Part shown: one piece after another, positions 1-8,093 of the stretch
Position numbering within the stretch: position 1 is the stretch's first letter
How the letters are laid out: each line of letters opens with the position of its first letter
NCBI GenBank assembly: GCA_964431735.1
Contig: CAYSLJ010000172.1
Coordinates: forward strand, 1-14,428
Reading direction: 5' to 3'
Length of the DNA: 14,428 nucleotides
Source of the DNA: CALARM01 sp964431735
GTDB taxonomy: Bacteria > Vulcanimicrobiota > SpSt-956 > JAKJGF01
Position numbers and translations under genes: made by a program
Notes under the pieces: generated by a model
The model's input: only the letters and a program-made list of their open reading frames with translations
Told to the model about the DNA's origin: nothing
Databases searched by the model: none

Positions 1-159
1 AAAGATGAGATTATCCGGTTCTTTTGAAGATAAAAGGGCATCTCTCAGGGCAATAACTTCATGGGAAAGATTTTTCTTTGTATTTCTGGTATAGGCCGGA
101 AGATTCATAGCGAATTTTACAGGGAAGTAATTGCTGTGTATAGAATAAAACAAGATAAA
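1..159 (-). pseudogene. 5'-truncated coding fragment, unknown protein, runs off left edge
   Basis: Read on the minus strand, the frame is open from 159 to base 1 and is preceded in frame by a TAA at 160-162. The translation looks like real protein: it contains TRNTKKNLSHEVIALRD and ends at the window edge with SKEPDNLIF. An in-frame ATG lies at 106-108, but no Shine-Dalgarno sequence precedes it, and protein-like sequence (NYFPVKFA) continues upstream of it. I therefore read this as a piece whose 5' end was removed when the Wadjet operon was placed beside it. The piece is divergent from jetA and the gap between them is only about 50 bp. I do not recognise the family. It could be a middle portion of a large defence protein, possibly related to the remnant at 12522-13046, but that is a guess. 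Confidence 0.5.
131..159 (+). promoter_or_regulatory. Possible promoter of jetABCD
   Basis: TTGCTG at 131-136 and GATAAA at 154-159 are separated by 17 bases, which fits a weak sigma-70-type promoter about 50 bases before the jetA start. It lies inside the reading frame of the truncated minus-strand fragment, so it may have arrived with the Wadjet cassette. Both boxes depart from consensus and the region is AT-rich, so chance matches are likely. Confidence 0.25.
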
Positions 160-209
160 TTAAATTCATGAAAAAATCACGAAGAATAGTCTATTGAAAA
201 AGGCTAATA

Positions 210-1622
210 ATGAAGTTATTTGATTGTTTACCTGAGAACTTATTTTCTATACTGTCTTCAAAAAATAAAGAAATTTATATAGAATCACTTTTTGTGCTCA
301 GAAAAACCTTTAAACAGGAGATGGTTATAAAAAAGATAGATCTTATCTCTATGCTTATTGCCAGTCTTGATGAAAAAATACTCGAAATGGATTTTTCAGA
401 AGAAGAGACAGAAGAAAATATATCAATAGATGAAAAAAAACTTAACAACCCTTCTGCAATTGCTCATTGTCTTCTGAGACGTTTAAAAGAAACAGGCTGG
501 ATTGATATAGAATACCAGATAGATTCATTTGATGAGAATATTACTCTTCCAGATTATTCCATTAAACTTATAAATCTGTTGTATTCTTTTACCGATTCTA
601 CTGCCAGAGAATATAATTCTTATGTCCACAGTACCTATTCTTCCCTCAGAACGGCGGAAGAAGAAAGGGATAAATTTATGTTTACCGCTCTTCTTACAGC
701 TTATGAAAATACAATTAATTTAGTGGATGAATTAAAAACACTCCATAATAATATAAGGCGTTACCATCAGGAACTTAATGATTATGTAACAGTAAATGAT
801 ATTTTAAAAGGCCATTTCGATGAATATAAAAATTTAATTATGGACAGAGTTTATCATCCTCTCAAAACGCTGGATTCAGTGCCAAGATTCAGGACACCGA
901 TAATAAAGATTTTATCTAAATGGCTGGATGATCAGTCTTTAAGGGACGAAATTCTGGAACAGGCAATGTTAAGAGGTAAATATAATACAAAAGAAGAAGC
1001 ATCGGAAGATATTATTCAAAAGATCCAGAAAATCATAGAAATTTACGAAGCTATAGATAATATGCTCACAGAAATAGATAGAAAAAATTCTGCCTATACC
1101 AGGGCATCTATTGAAAAGATGAGATATTTCCTCAATGCAGACAGAAGTATAAAGGGCAAACTGGTGGGATTATTAACTTCTATAGCAAAGAATAACAGAA
1201 ATAACAGTCAGAATATATTAGAGATTATGAAGGAATCCGTTAATATATTTAAACAGGAATATTTTGATGATAAATCTCTTTACATAAGACATTCCAGACA
1301 TGACAGAGATGACACCAGACCTATGGAAATTCCTCCAGATACTTCAGCAGAACATAATCTGGATGCATTTATTGCCAGGATAAAGAGAAATTACAGTAAT
1401 AAAAAAGTAATGGATTTTATCAGAAAATTTATGTCCGACAAAAATGTTATAACAACTGCCGACATCTCTCTTCCTGATGATGAAGCATTTATTTTGCTTC
1501 TTCTGGCAACTCTCAAGGGAAATGATAGAAATTCATTTTATAATATAGAATTTTTAGGAGATTATGTCAGTAAAAATAGTTACAGAGTGCCTGACATGAA
1601 ATTTACAAAAAAGGTAAAATAA
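210..1622 (+). CDS. jetA: Wadjet protein JetA (MukF-like kleisin subunit)
   Basis: This 470-residue protein is the first gene of a four-gene Wadjet operon. In characterised Wadjet systems JetA plays the kleisin role of MukF: it bridges the JetC ATPase heads, dimerises the complex and carries JetB. The sequence is almost entirely helical and charged. A segment at about residues 80-100 (NPSAIAHCLLRRLKETGWIDIE) looks like the DNA-binding or winged-helix part typical of the N-terminal region. The middle (about 145-300) is long helices and the C-terminus (about 380-460) is a compact helical domain. It resembles the DUF5716-type JetA of clostridial (type II-like) systems more than the DUF3375 type, though I judge this from memory of the family. 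The ATG at 210 is preceded by AAAAAGG six bases upstream. jetB starts three bases after its stop. The family call rests mainly on the unmistakable jetC and jetD downstream. Confidence 0.87.
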   Translation: MKLFDCLPENLFSILSSKNKEIYIESLFVLRKTFKQEMVIKKIDLISMLIASLDEKILEMDFSEEETEENISIDEKKLNNPSAIAHCLLRRLKETGWIDIEYQIDSFDENITLPDYSIKLINLLYSFTDSTAREYNSYVHSTYSSLRTAEEERDKFMFTALLTAYENTINLVDELKTLHNNIRRYHQELNDYVTVNDILKGHFDEYKNLIMDRVYHPLKTLDSVPRFRTPIIKILSKWLDDQSLRDEILEQAMLRGKYNTKEEASEDIIQKIQKIIEIYEAIDNMLTEIDRKNSAYTRASIEKMRYFLNADRSIKGKLVGLLTSIAKNNRNNSQNILEIMKESVNIFKQEYFDDKSLYIRHSRHDRDDTRPMEIPPDTSAEHNLDAFIARIKRNYSNKKVMDFIRKFMSDKNVITTADISLPDDEAFILLLLATLKGNDRNSFYNIEFLGDYVSKNSYRVPDMKFTKKVK

Positions 1623-1625
1623 TAT

Positions 1626-2288
1626 ATGATTGACGAATTGTATGAGAAACTTACAAATTCTGAAAAAGAAGAATTTAAAAGATTGTTAAATTTATTGCTC
1701 TGCCGTACTTTTATTATAAGAGACATTTACGACTTGAAAGAAGACAGGATGAAGATAAATCCTGATTATCGTTTTATAGAAAGAAATTTTTCCCTGTTTC
1801 TGGAATATCTCGGCTATTCAGGATGGGTAATGGAAAAAGACAATACCTATGGTGTAATATCATTGAATAACAGTTATGACTATAACAGAGTAAAACTGAA
1901 CAGAATTACCACTCTTATATTATATATCCTGAGATTAATTTTCGAAGAAGAAAGAGAAAAAGTATTTCTCCGTAATGAAATTAAAACGACTACTGGAGAA
2001 GTTATTCGTAAAATGTTAAATATGGGGCTTATAAATAAAAAGCCTTCAGATAAGGACCTCATTGATTCTTTCAGACAACTTTCCAATCATAATATTACAG
2101 CTAAAATAGATGGTTCATGGGAAGATGGGAATACCGGATTGATTATATATCCATCTATATTATTTGTGTTAACAAATGAAAAAATAAGCAGAATATATGA
2201 AATGGCATGCATTGAAGAATCAGTGGAAGAAAATGATAATGATGTAACAGAATCAGAGAAAATCATCAGAGGTTGTGAAACAATATGA
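1626..2288 (+). CDS. jetB: Wadjet protein JetB (MukE-like subunit)
   Basis: This 220-residue protein is the second gene of the Wadjet operon. JetB corresponds to MukE, a tandem winged-helix protein that binds the JetA kleisin and helps load DNA. Visible features fit: an acidic and basic helical N-terminus (LYEKLTNSEKEEFKRLLN), then a segment at about 50-75 (LFLEYLGYSGWVMEKDNTYGVISL) with a helix-then-wing pattern. The mid-region at about 95-150 is helical (EEEREKVFLRNEIKTTTGEV). The tail is acidic. The ATG lies three bases after the jetA stop, with AAAAAAGG inside the jetA end serving as Shine-Dalgarno. Its stop overlaps the jetC start as ATGA, so translation is probably coupled. It belongs to the DUF6063/DUF4194-like group by position and pattern; I cannot fix which family without a profile search. 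Confidence 0.82.
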   Translation: MIDELYEKLTNSEKEEFKRLLNLLLCRTFIIRDIYDLKEDRMKINPDYRFIERNFSLFLEYLGYSGWVMEKDNTYGVISLNNSYDYNRVKLNRITTLILYILRLIFEEEREKVFLRNEIKTTTGEVIRKMLNMGLINKKPSDKDLIDSFRQLSNHNITAKIDGSWEDGNTGLIIYPSILFVLTNEKISRIYEMACIEESVEENDNDVTESEKIIRGCETI

Positions 2289-5200
2289 AAGTGTTGAAAA
2301 AACTGCTCCTAATAAACTGGCATAGCTTCTGGAATCAACTCATAGAGTTCGAAGGAATTAATTTTCTGACAGGTATAAATGCTTCCGGCAAATCAACTAT
2401 TATAGATGCTATGCAACTTCTACTTCTTGGAGATACGGCAGGATATTTTTTTAATAAAGCAGCAAATGAAAAATCTACAAGAACACTGGAAGGATACCTT
2501 TATGGAGAAATAGGCGAAGATGGAGATACCGGGTTTAAATATTTAAGAGAAGGGAAAAGATTTACAAGTTATATAGTCTGCGAATTTCACGATGATGTAA
2601 AAAAATCAGATTTCACTTTAGGAATAGTTTTTGACTGTCATGAAGACAGGACAAAGGAGCATAAATTTTTTATTCTTGACAGTAAGATACCAGATAACAG
2701 ATTTATATCAGTCAATATACCTATGTCACACAGGGAATTAAAAAATTTCCTGAGTAATAATTACAGAAAATCAAAATTTCTATTTGCAGGAACAAACAAA
2801 GAATATCAAAATAACCTGAAAGGTAAACTCGGCGGAATAAAAGACAAATATTTCAGCCTTTTCAAGAAAGCAGTATCATTCACTCCTATTATAGACATTG
2901 AAACCTTTATTACAGAATATATATGTGATGTAAAGAATTCTATTGATATAAGTATGATGCAGGATAATATCAGGGCCTATAAAAGGCTTGAAGCAGATGC
3001 AAATATAATGGAACAGCGTATTTCAGCTCTGGAGAAGATTGCATCTAAATATAATGCTTACTGTGAGGAAAACCAGAGGCTGAAAATTCAAACCTATATA
3101 ATAAAAAGAGCAAAACACCAGGAATCAGTTGATATGCTTGAAAAACTGAAAGATGAATTCAGAAATAACAATGAACAAATTATCACTCTCACAAAAGTCC
3201 GGGAAGAACAGTCTCTCAGAATAAATGAACTCAGAGATAAAAGAGAAAAGCTTTTAGCAGACAGGATAAATTCAGATATTTACAGGAAAACAACAGAACT
3301 TGAAAAACAGAAAAAAGATATTGAGAAAGACCTTAGTAATCTGAAGAACAATCTGCACAGGACTCTGGGAAAGATGAAAGACTACGGTAATAACTGGAAA
3401 AAATGTGTAAATAAAATCTGTAAATCAGAAAACGGAGATAAAGATTACTATTCCCTGGCAGAACTTTATAAAGAAGATCTATCGAATCTATATGAACTGG
3501 CAGATAAAGCTCTGAAATATTCTGAAACTCTTTTACAGATAGATACAACTGTTTTCTGTAATATGGATAATAAGTTTTTTATGGATATTAGAAATACTCT
3601 GGAAGATTTTAAAAAAGAAGCCTCCCATATTGAACATTCCCTGGCAAAGATTTATCAAGATTTATATAAAAAAACTGCAGATTTACAGTCAGAAATTAAT
3701 AATCTTAAGAAAGGTATCAAGCCCTATGACAGAAAACTTTCAGAACTCAGACAAATCATTTCAAAAGAACTGACAGAAAAATACGGCAGAACTATCAATG
3801 TATATATACTGGCAGATTTACTGGAAATAAAAAAAAATCAATGGAGAAATGCCATAGAAGCATATTTATATAAAGAGAAATTCTATTTATTTGTTGAACC
3901 TGAATATTTTAAAGATACTCTGACTATTTATTACAGGCTTACCGGAGATTTTCAAATAACAGGGCTCATAGATACAGAAAAGTTAAACTCTATTGATCCT
4001 GTTAGAGAGCCGGGAAGTCTGGCTGAAGAATTGATTTCAGAAAATAAATATACCACATTGTTTATCGACTATCTCACAGGAAGTCTCATAAAATGTAAAA
4101 CCTCTAATGAAGTCAGACAGCATAAATCTTCTATAACAGAAAACTGTATATTATATCAGGATTATACCCTGAAGCAGTTAAAACCTGATGAATGGAAATA
4201 TCCCTATATAGGGCGAAAATCCATAGAGGAACAGATCAGAGTCAGAGAAGATGAACTCTGTAAAAATAAAGAAAAACTACCGGAATATACTAAAACTATA
4301 GAGTGTTTCAAAAGTATCTATAAAATGGAAATTATAAATTTAAATGAAGTTGAAAATATCTTGAAAGTAATACAAGAAGCCTGCCTTATAACGGAATTTG
4401 AGAGAAAACTTCAATCTATATCAGGAGAAATTGAAGGAATTGATCTCACATGGTTAGAAAAAATCAATGAAAATATAACAGAAATAAAAGAAGAAATAGA
4501 GAAACTGGAGAAAAACGGGAAAGAAATAAGTGAAGAAACAGGAAAAATTAAAAATGCAAATAAAAACATAGATAATGAAAAAATTCCTGCAGAAATAAAA
4601 AAGATAGAAGAAAGTATATCTGTTATCAAGAATGATTTCTCCGGGGAATGGATAGAAAATACAGGAGAACCAAGATTTAAGAAAGAGCTGGAGGCGAGAA
4701 GCTCTGCTTCTGAAGTTCAAAGTAATTTTAATAGTGCTCTGGCAAGAACCATAAGTCAGATGGAAATTAAAAGAAACGATCTGGCACAGGCCCGCTCAGA
4801 CTATAACAGAGATTATAAAATGTCTTATGATATCAATTTAACAAATAATAATATACCCTGTGATAAAGAACTCAAAGAAATAAAGGACATAAAACTGCCT
4901 GAATATAAAACACAGATTGAAGATGCAAAAGAAAAAGCCCTTGAACTTTTCAAAGAAGATTTTCTGGCAAAGATTAAATCAAATATTGATACCATTCAAT
5001 TACAGATAGAGGAGTTAAACTCTGCTTTAAAAGAAAGCAGTTTCGGAAGTGACATCTATCGCTTTACTGTAAAACCCAGGCCTGAATACAGGAATTACTA
5101 TAACATGATCACAGACGAAATGCTTCTGGAAGGTTTTCAGTTAAGTTCTCACATATTCCAGACAAAATATAAAGATTCTATTGATGAATTATTCAAACAG

Positions 5201-5692
5201 ATAATAGATGTTAATATAGAATTAAATGCCGATGAGAGAGCAGAACTTGAAAGAAATATTAAGAAATTTACTGATTATAGGACTTACCTGAGTTTTGATC
5301 TTACAGTAAGAGATGCTGAAAACCGGGTTCAGCGTCTTTCAAAAACTCTGAATAAAAAGTCAGGAGGAGAAACTCAGACACCTTTTTATATTTCTGTCCT
5401 GGCATCTTTTGCACAGTTATACAGAATCAATGACAGAGGAGATACAGGGAACAGAATGCGTTTGATTATTTTTGACGAAGCCTTCAGTAAGATGGACAGT
5501 GAAAGAATACAGGAAAGTGTAAAACTCCTGAGGAGATTCAAACTTCAGGCAATATTATCTGCTCCTCCGGAAAAACTTCCCGATATAACACCACTGGTTG
5601 ACAGGACTCTATGTGTAATAAAAGATAGAGACAGGGCATCTGTAAAGGTTTTTGACAAACAAATTGCCGGAGACAGCGAATATGAATTATAA
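2285..5692 (+). CDS. jetC: Wadjet protein JetC (SMC/MukB-like ATPase)
   Basis: This 1135-residue SMC-like ATPase is the motor of Wadjet, which extrudes DNA loops and triggers cleavage of small circles. The N-terminal head has a Walker A motif at residues 30-38 (G-I-N-A-S-G-K-S-T). Long coiled-coil stretches follow at roughly 230-500 and 640-920, rich in Glu, Lys and Asn. They flank a less coiled hinge-like segment near 500-600 that includes NVYILADLLEIKKNQW. The C-terminal head carries the ABC signature S-G-G-E at 1026-1029, Walker B ending in D1064-E1065, and a D-loop S-K-M-D at 1068-1071. All catalytic motifs are present, so the ATPase should be functional. The start overlaps the jetB stop by four bases (ATGA) with GAGGTTG upstream, and the end overlaps jetD by 11 bases. 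The length is typical for JetC and shorter than MukB. Confidence 0.95.
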   Translation: MKVLKKLLLINWHSFWNQLIEFEGINFLTGINASGKSTIIDAMQLLLLGDTAGYFFNKAANEKSTRTLEGYLYGEIGEDGDTGFKYLREGKRFTSYIVCEFHDDVKKSDFTLGIVFDCHEDRTKEHKFFILDSKIPDNRFISVNIPMSHRELKNFLSNNYRKSKFLFAGTNKEYQNNLKGKLGGIKDKYFSLFKKAVSFTPIIDIETFITEYICDVKNSIDISMMQDNIRAYKRLEADANIMEQRISALEKIASKYNAYCEENQRLKIQTYIIKRAKHQESVDMLEKLKDEFRNNNEQIITLTKVREEQSLRINELRDKREKLLADRINSDIYRKTTELEKQKKDIEKDLSNLKNNLHRTLGKMKDYGNNWKKCVNKICKSENGDKDYYSLAELYKEDLSNLYELADKALKYSETLLQIDTTVFCNMDNKFFMDIRNTLEDFKKEASHIEHSLAKIYQDLYKKTADLQSEINNLKKGIKPYDRKLSELRQIISKELTEKYGRTINVYILADLLEIKKNQWRNAIEAYLYKEKFYLFVEPEYFKDTLTIYYRLTGDFQITGLIDTEKLNSIDPVREPGSLAEELISENKYTTLFIDYLTGSLIKCKTSNEVRQHKSSITENCILYQDYTLKQLKPDEWKYPYIGRKSIEEQIRVREDELCKNKEKLPEYTKTIECFKSIYKMEIINLNEVENILKVIQEACLITEFERKLQSISGEIEGIDLTWLEKINENITEIKEEIEKLEKNGKEISEETGKIKNANKNIDNEKIPAEIKKIEESISVIKNDFSGEWIENTGEPRFKKELEARSSASEVQSNFNSALARTISQMEIKRNDLAQARSDYNRDYKMSYDINLTNNNIPCDKELKEIKDIKLPEYKTQIEDAKEKALELFKEDFLAKIKSNIDTIQLQIEELNSALKESSFGSDIYRFTVKPRPEYRNYYNMITDEMLLEGFQLSSHIFQTKYKDSIDELFKQIIDVNIELNADERAELERNIKKFTDYRTYLSFDLTVRDAENRVQRLSKTLNKKSGGETQTPFYISVLASFAQLYRINDRGDTGNRMRLIIFDEAFSKMDSERIQESVKLLRRFKLQAILSAPPEKLPDITPLVDRTLCVIKDRDRASVKVFDKQIAGDSEYEL

Positions 5693-6920
5693 AAATCTTA
5701 TTCTCACCAGGCTCCTAAATAAATACGAAAAGAGTAAAACCTATCTGGATAAAAACAAATTAAATAGAAGAATATTGCTTAAACTCCGTTCTTCAGAATT
5801 TCCAGAATATGATATTGAAAATACGGAAATAAAGGAAAGTATTAATTTTGTCATAGATGAGCTTTACAGGAAAGGTTTTATTGAATATGAATGGTTAAAA
5901 CATGAAGAGAATAATATTATTGATAAAGTATGGCTGTCAATGGACAGGATAGATGATATCTATAAAGATACAGATAGGATTCCTAAAAAAACTAAAGTAA
6001 ATAATGCTATTACCATGTTAAGAGAAGCCAGTAGAAATCTATCAGAATTATGGATCAGGCGATTTCTTGAAGATATGGAACTTGCCATAGAATCGAAAAG
6101 AAGTATAACTCCCTTTTTACCTGAAGAACCGGATATGATAAAAGCTTTGTTTGATGCTCTCAGGGTAATTGATACTAAAGGTGATGAGGAATATCTTGAA
6201 AGAGTTTTCAGCATCAAATGTTTTAATGATTCAAAATTCTTTGAAAAGAATTTAAAGAAAAGGCTGATTGATATAATAAAAAAATATCTTTTAAGTGGAG
6301 AAGCAGAAGGATATCCCGATGAAGAAATACTGGCTCAGATTGGTATTGTAAAAGTGCCTGAACAGATTGATTTCTGCGGTGAAGTTACAGGAAATCTGGA
6401 TGGACATTACCTGGATTTTTCTTTTTTCAATAAAGGAATTTCTATTAACTCCTGGACTGTTAGAGAACTGGCTAATATTGAGCTTAAATCCACAAATAGA
6501 GTATTATTTATAGAAAATAAAGCAAATTATATTGATTATATCTTTAAGAAAAGAGATAAAGGCGAACTGGTTATATTTCATGGAGGTTTTTACAGCCCTG
6601 TCAGGGGATTATTTTTTAAAAAAATTTATGAAGCATGTTATACAGAAAAAATTGAATTTTACCACTGGGGAGATATTGATGCAGGGGGATTCAAAATTTT
6701 CAACAGACTTAAACATAATATAATACCCGGATTAAAGCCTTATTTAATGGACAGGGAAGCATTTATCTCTAAAAAGTATTACTGGATGACTTTTGATGAA
6801 AAATACAGTAATATTTTGAAAGAAATGATGGGAAAAGAAGATTTTAAGGAATTTCATAATGTAATTGAACTTATGCTTAAAGAAAAAGCCAGACTGGAAC
6901 AGGAAGCATTTTTATTGTGA
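5682..6920 (+). CDS. jetD: Wadjet nuclease JetD (Toprim, topoisomerase VI-like)
   Basis: This is the DNA-cleaving subunit of Wadjet, 412 residues, related to the A subunit of topoisomerase VI (DUF3322/DUF2220 families). The N-terminal half (about 1-200) is a helical and winged-helix arm that binds the JetABC complex. The C-terminal half holds a Toprim-like fold with the metal-binding acidic residues visible: E278 in the strand VLFIENKANY, and D331 and D333 in the motif W-G-D-I-D-A-G-G. I place the start at the ATG at 5682 because GGAG lies nine bases upstream and the protein then begins MNYKNLILTRLLNKY, typical for the family; a TTG at 5652 is less likely. It overlaps jetC by 11 bases. Its last 44 bases are overlapped antisense by the tail of the broken DUF1016 frame. 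The subunit looks complete, so the Wadjet system is probably active. Confidence 0.93.
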   Translation: MNYKNLILTRLLNKYEKSKTYLDKNKLNRRILLKLRSSEFPEYDIENTEIKESINFVIDELYRKGFIEYEWLKHEENNIIDKVWLSMDRIDDIYKDTDRIPKKTKVNNAITMLREASRNLSELWIRRFLEDMELAIESKRSITPFLPEEPDMIKALFDALRVIDTKGDEEYLERVFSIKCFNDSKFFEKNLKKRLIDIIKKYLLSGEAEGYPDEEILAQIGIVKVPEQIDFCGEVTGNLDGHYLDFSFFNKGISINSWTVRELANIELKSTNRVLFIENKANYIDYIFKKRDKGELVIFHGGFYSPVRGLFFKKIYEACYTEKIEFYHWGDIDAGGFKIFNRLKHNIIPGLKPYLMDREAFISKKYYWMTFDEKYSNILKEMMGKEDFKEFHNVIELMLKEKARLEQEAFLL

Positions 6921-7371
6921 AATTTTCTAATCTTAACAGATATATAATAATCATTTCAGAACATAGCCGGCGTGCCTGAAACAACCGCATATAAAATTCA
7001 CGCTGTAGATCGTCTTTACATTTTTCCATAATAATGAGGTTATGAGTCCATCCAATTTCTGCAACCAGTGGTTGCAGTTTTATATTCGTGCTATAACAGA
7101 GATAAAAATTGCGCATATACCAGATATTACGGGAAGAAAATCCTTTAAATCCCGGAAAATCAGATTGTAAATCCTTTGCCAGTTGTTCTACTACAGATTT
7201 TCCCCATGATGCATGCTCCTGTTTTCCTACAATCATACGACCAATATCCCAGTAGAGAGTAATTAATTCTTTATTAACAGTTTTCAGAGCTTCATATTGC
7301 GCAGAAAGAATCCTCTCTTTTATATCATGGAGAAGTTCTTTATATTCTGACAGGTCAAGTGAATAGTCCAT
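6877..7371 (-). pseudogene. Truncated DUF1016/YhcG-type PD-(D/E)XK nuclease gene
   Basis: The N-terminal DUF1016 domain (YhcG family) is clear: SAQYEALKTVNKELITLYWDIG, then ASWGKSVVEQL, then FSSRNIWYMRNFY, then AEIGWTHNLIIMEKCKDD and REFYM. Full-length relatives are about 340 residues, with a PD-(D/E)XK nuclease domain after this point. Here family-like sequence stops near base 6990. The frame then runs through about 38 unrelated residues, the last ones antisense to the end of jetD, and stops at 6877. The nuclease half is therefore missing, cut where the Wadjet operon ends. I prefer the ATG at 7371, with AAAGGTGAT nine bases upstream; a TTG at 7425 is also in frame. A TATAAT (minus strand) lies at 7440-7445. 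YhcG proteins are putative nucleases often found with restriction and toxin loci. This copy is probably inactive. Confidence 0.8.
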
Positions 7372-7549
7372 ATAAAAATAATCACCTTTTTTTAAAAGAT
7401 GGGAAGTAGTCTTATCTATAAACAAACCGTCCCTCAGTTATTATATCATAATTCATAGAAAATCTTTTCTCAATTTTCTGTCCCCAGGTGAAATCTCTTT
7501 AATTCTATATCTGGTCTTATAAGCACAGGTAAGATAAGCAAAATAGAAT
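7372..7549. other. Non-coding junction between YhcG fragment and repeat copy A
   Basis: These 178 bases hold the Shine-Dalgarno and a TATAAT-like box (7440-7445, minus strand) of the broken YhcG gene. I see no RNA gene or hairpin. One minus-strand frame from about 7545 to 7453 translates to plausible protein-like sequence (KTRYRIKEISPGDRKLRKDFL region), which may be the tail of a lost gene, but it is too short to identify. Confidence 0.4.
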
Positions 7550-7866
7550 CTACCAGTTGCACATAAGGCATGGCATGGTAAGATCTTCTCCGTCCATAAT
7601 ATCTGCAAACACTTCCGAAAGAGGTTTATTCGGCGCATTTTTCTTCTCTCTTTTTAAGGCTTCCTCGTAATCTGCTATTATCCTGTCTTTTCTTTTGAGA
7701 AGATCTGTAAGAGATTCCGTATCAGTCCAGGTGTAAATCCTTCCGTCACTGTGTTCTTTTTCATATTTTACTGCTTCGGTGAAGAGTCCGTTATGAACCT
7801 CTGCTAATTTAACCCATTCGTATTTCCTCTGGAAGAAACAGAAGAAACAGCCGGAACGGCTCCGCC
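7550..7866 (-). pseudogene. Orphan 3' end of PAPS-reductase-like gene (repeat copy A)
   Basis: This stretch is about 96% identical to 11722-12038 (13 substitutions in 317 bases by hand count, no indels). It encodes residues 163-266 of the intact PAPS-reductase-like protein in an undamaged frame, from the R-S-R-S-G-C-F-F-C region to the final C-N-W and TAG. The 5' two thirds, including the PP-loop, are absent. Upstream in the same frame is the stop codon of the DUF433 gene at 7874-7876, so no start codon or Shine-Dalgarno serves it. Most differences from the intact copy are synonymous; the amino-acid changes are P to S, E to G and D to E. It is in direct orientation with copies B and C. Its 3' boundary is exactly theirs: homology ends one base beyond the stop. 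Confidence 0.95.
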
Positions 7867-7873
7867 GTTTATT

Positions 7874-8074
7874 CTATATGACATCTGAGGCATAAGAGAG
7901 ACAGACCAGCAGATCTTCTCTTTTTAAACCGGGATAAGCTTCTAAAAGTTCCTCAAAAGTCATTCCTTCCGAAAGCTTTCTCAAAATTATTTCTACAGTT
8001 ATTCTCATTCCCTTTATGACAGGTTTGCCGGTCATTATATCGGGATCTGAAATTATTCTATCTCTGTAATCCAT
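7874..8074 (-). CDS. DUF433 antitoxin-like protein
   Basis: This 66-residue DUF433 (COG2442) protein matches the family core almost throughout: RDRIISDPDIMTGKPVIKG, then RITVEIILRKLSEGMTFEELL, then YPGLKREDLLVCLSYASDV. DUF433 proteins are small helix-turn-helix proteins, usually the antitoxin partner of a DUF5615 PIN-like ribonuclease encoded just downstream. No such toxin is present. Eight bases past its stop the sequence switches to the PAPS-reductase fragment, and the protein ends at DVI, a little shorter than many relatives, so the tail and the partner may have been lost together. I choose the ATG at 8074 (GGAAGGG six bases upstream) over a TTG at 8128 because relatives begin at MDYRDRI. 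It starts 20 bases after the MazG-like gene and is probably co-transcribed with it. Confidence 0.85.
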   Translation of the reverse strand: MDYRDRIISDPDIMTGKPVIKGMRITVEIILRKLSEGMTFEELLEAYPGLKREDLLVCLSYASDVI

Positions 8075-8093
8075 AAAAATCCCTTCCTGTTCT

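Noticed and set aside
4411..4720. Minus-strand frames rich in Phe, Ser and Tyr opposite jetC
   Set aside because: They are the mirror of the Lys/Glu-rich coiled coil of JetC; the apparent hydrophobic segments are artefacts of GAA/AAA codons read backwards.
5652..5681. TTG start giving jetD ten extra residues
   Set aside because: The ATG at 5682 has GGAG nine bases upstream and matches the usual N-terminus; the extra residues overlap jetC without any Shine-Dalgarno.
7453..7638. 61-residue minus-strand frame beginning MRRINLFRKCLQ
   Set aside because: Most of it is an off-frame reading of the PAPS-reductase tail. Repeat copy B gives a near-identical off-frame peptide at 11604-11810, so it follows from the repeat and is not a gene.
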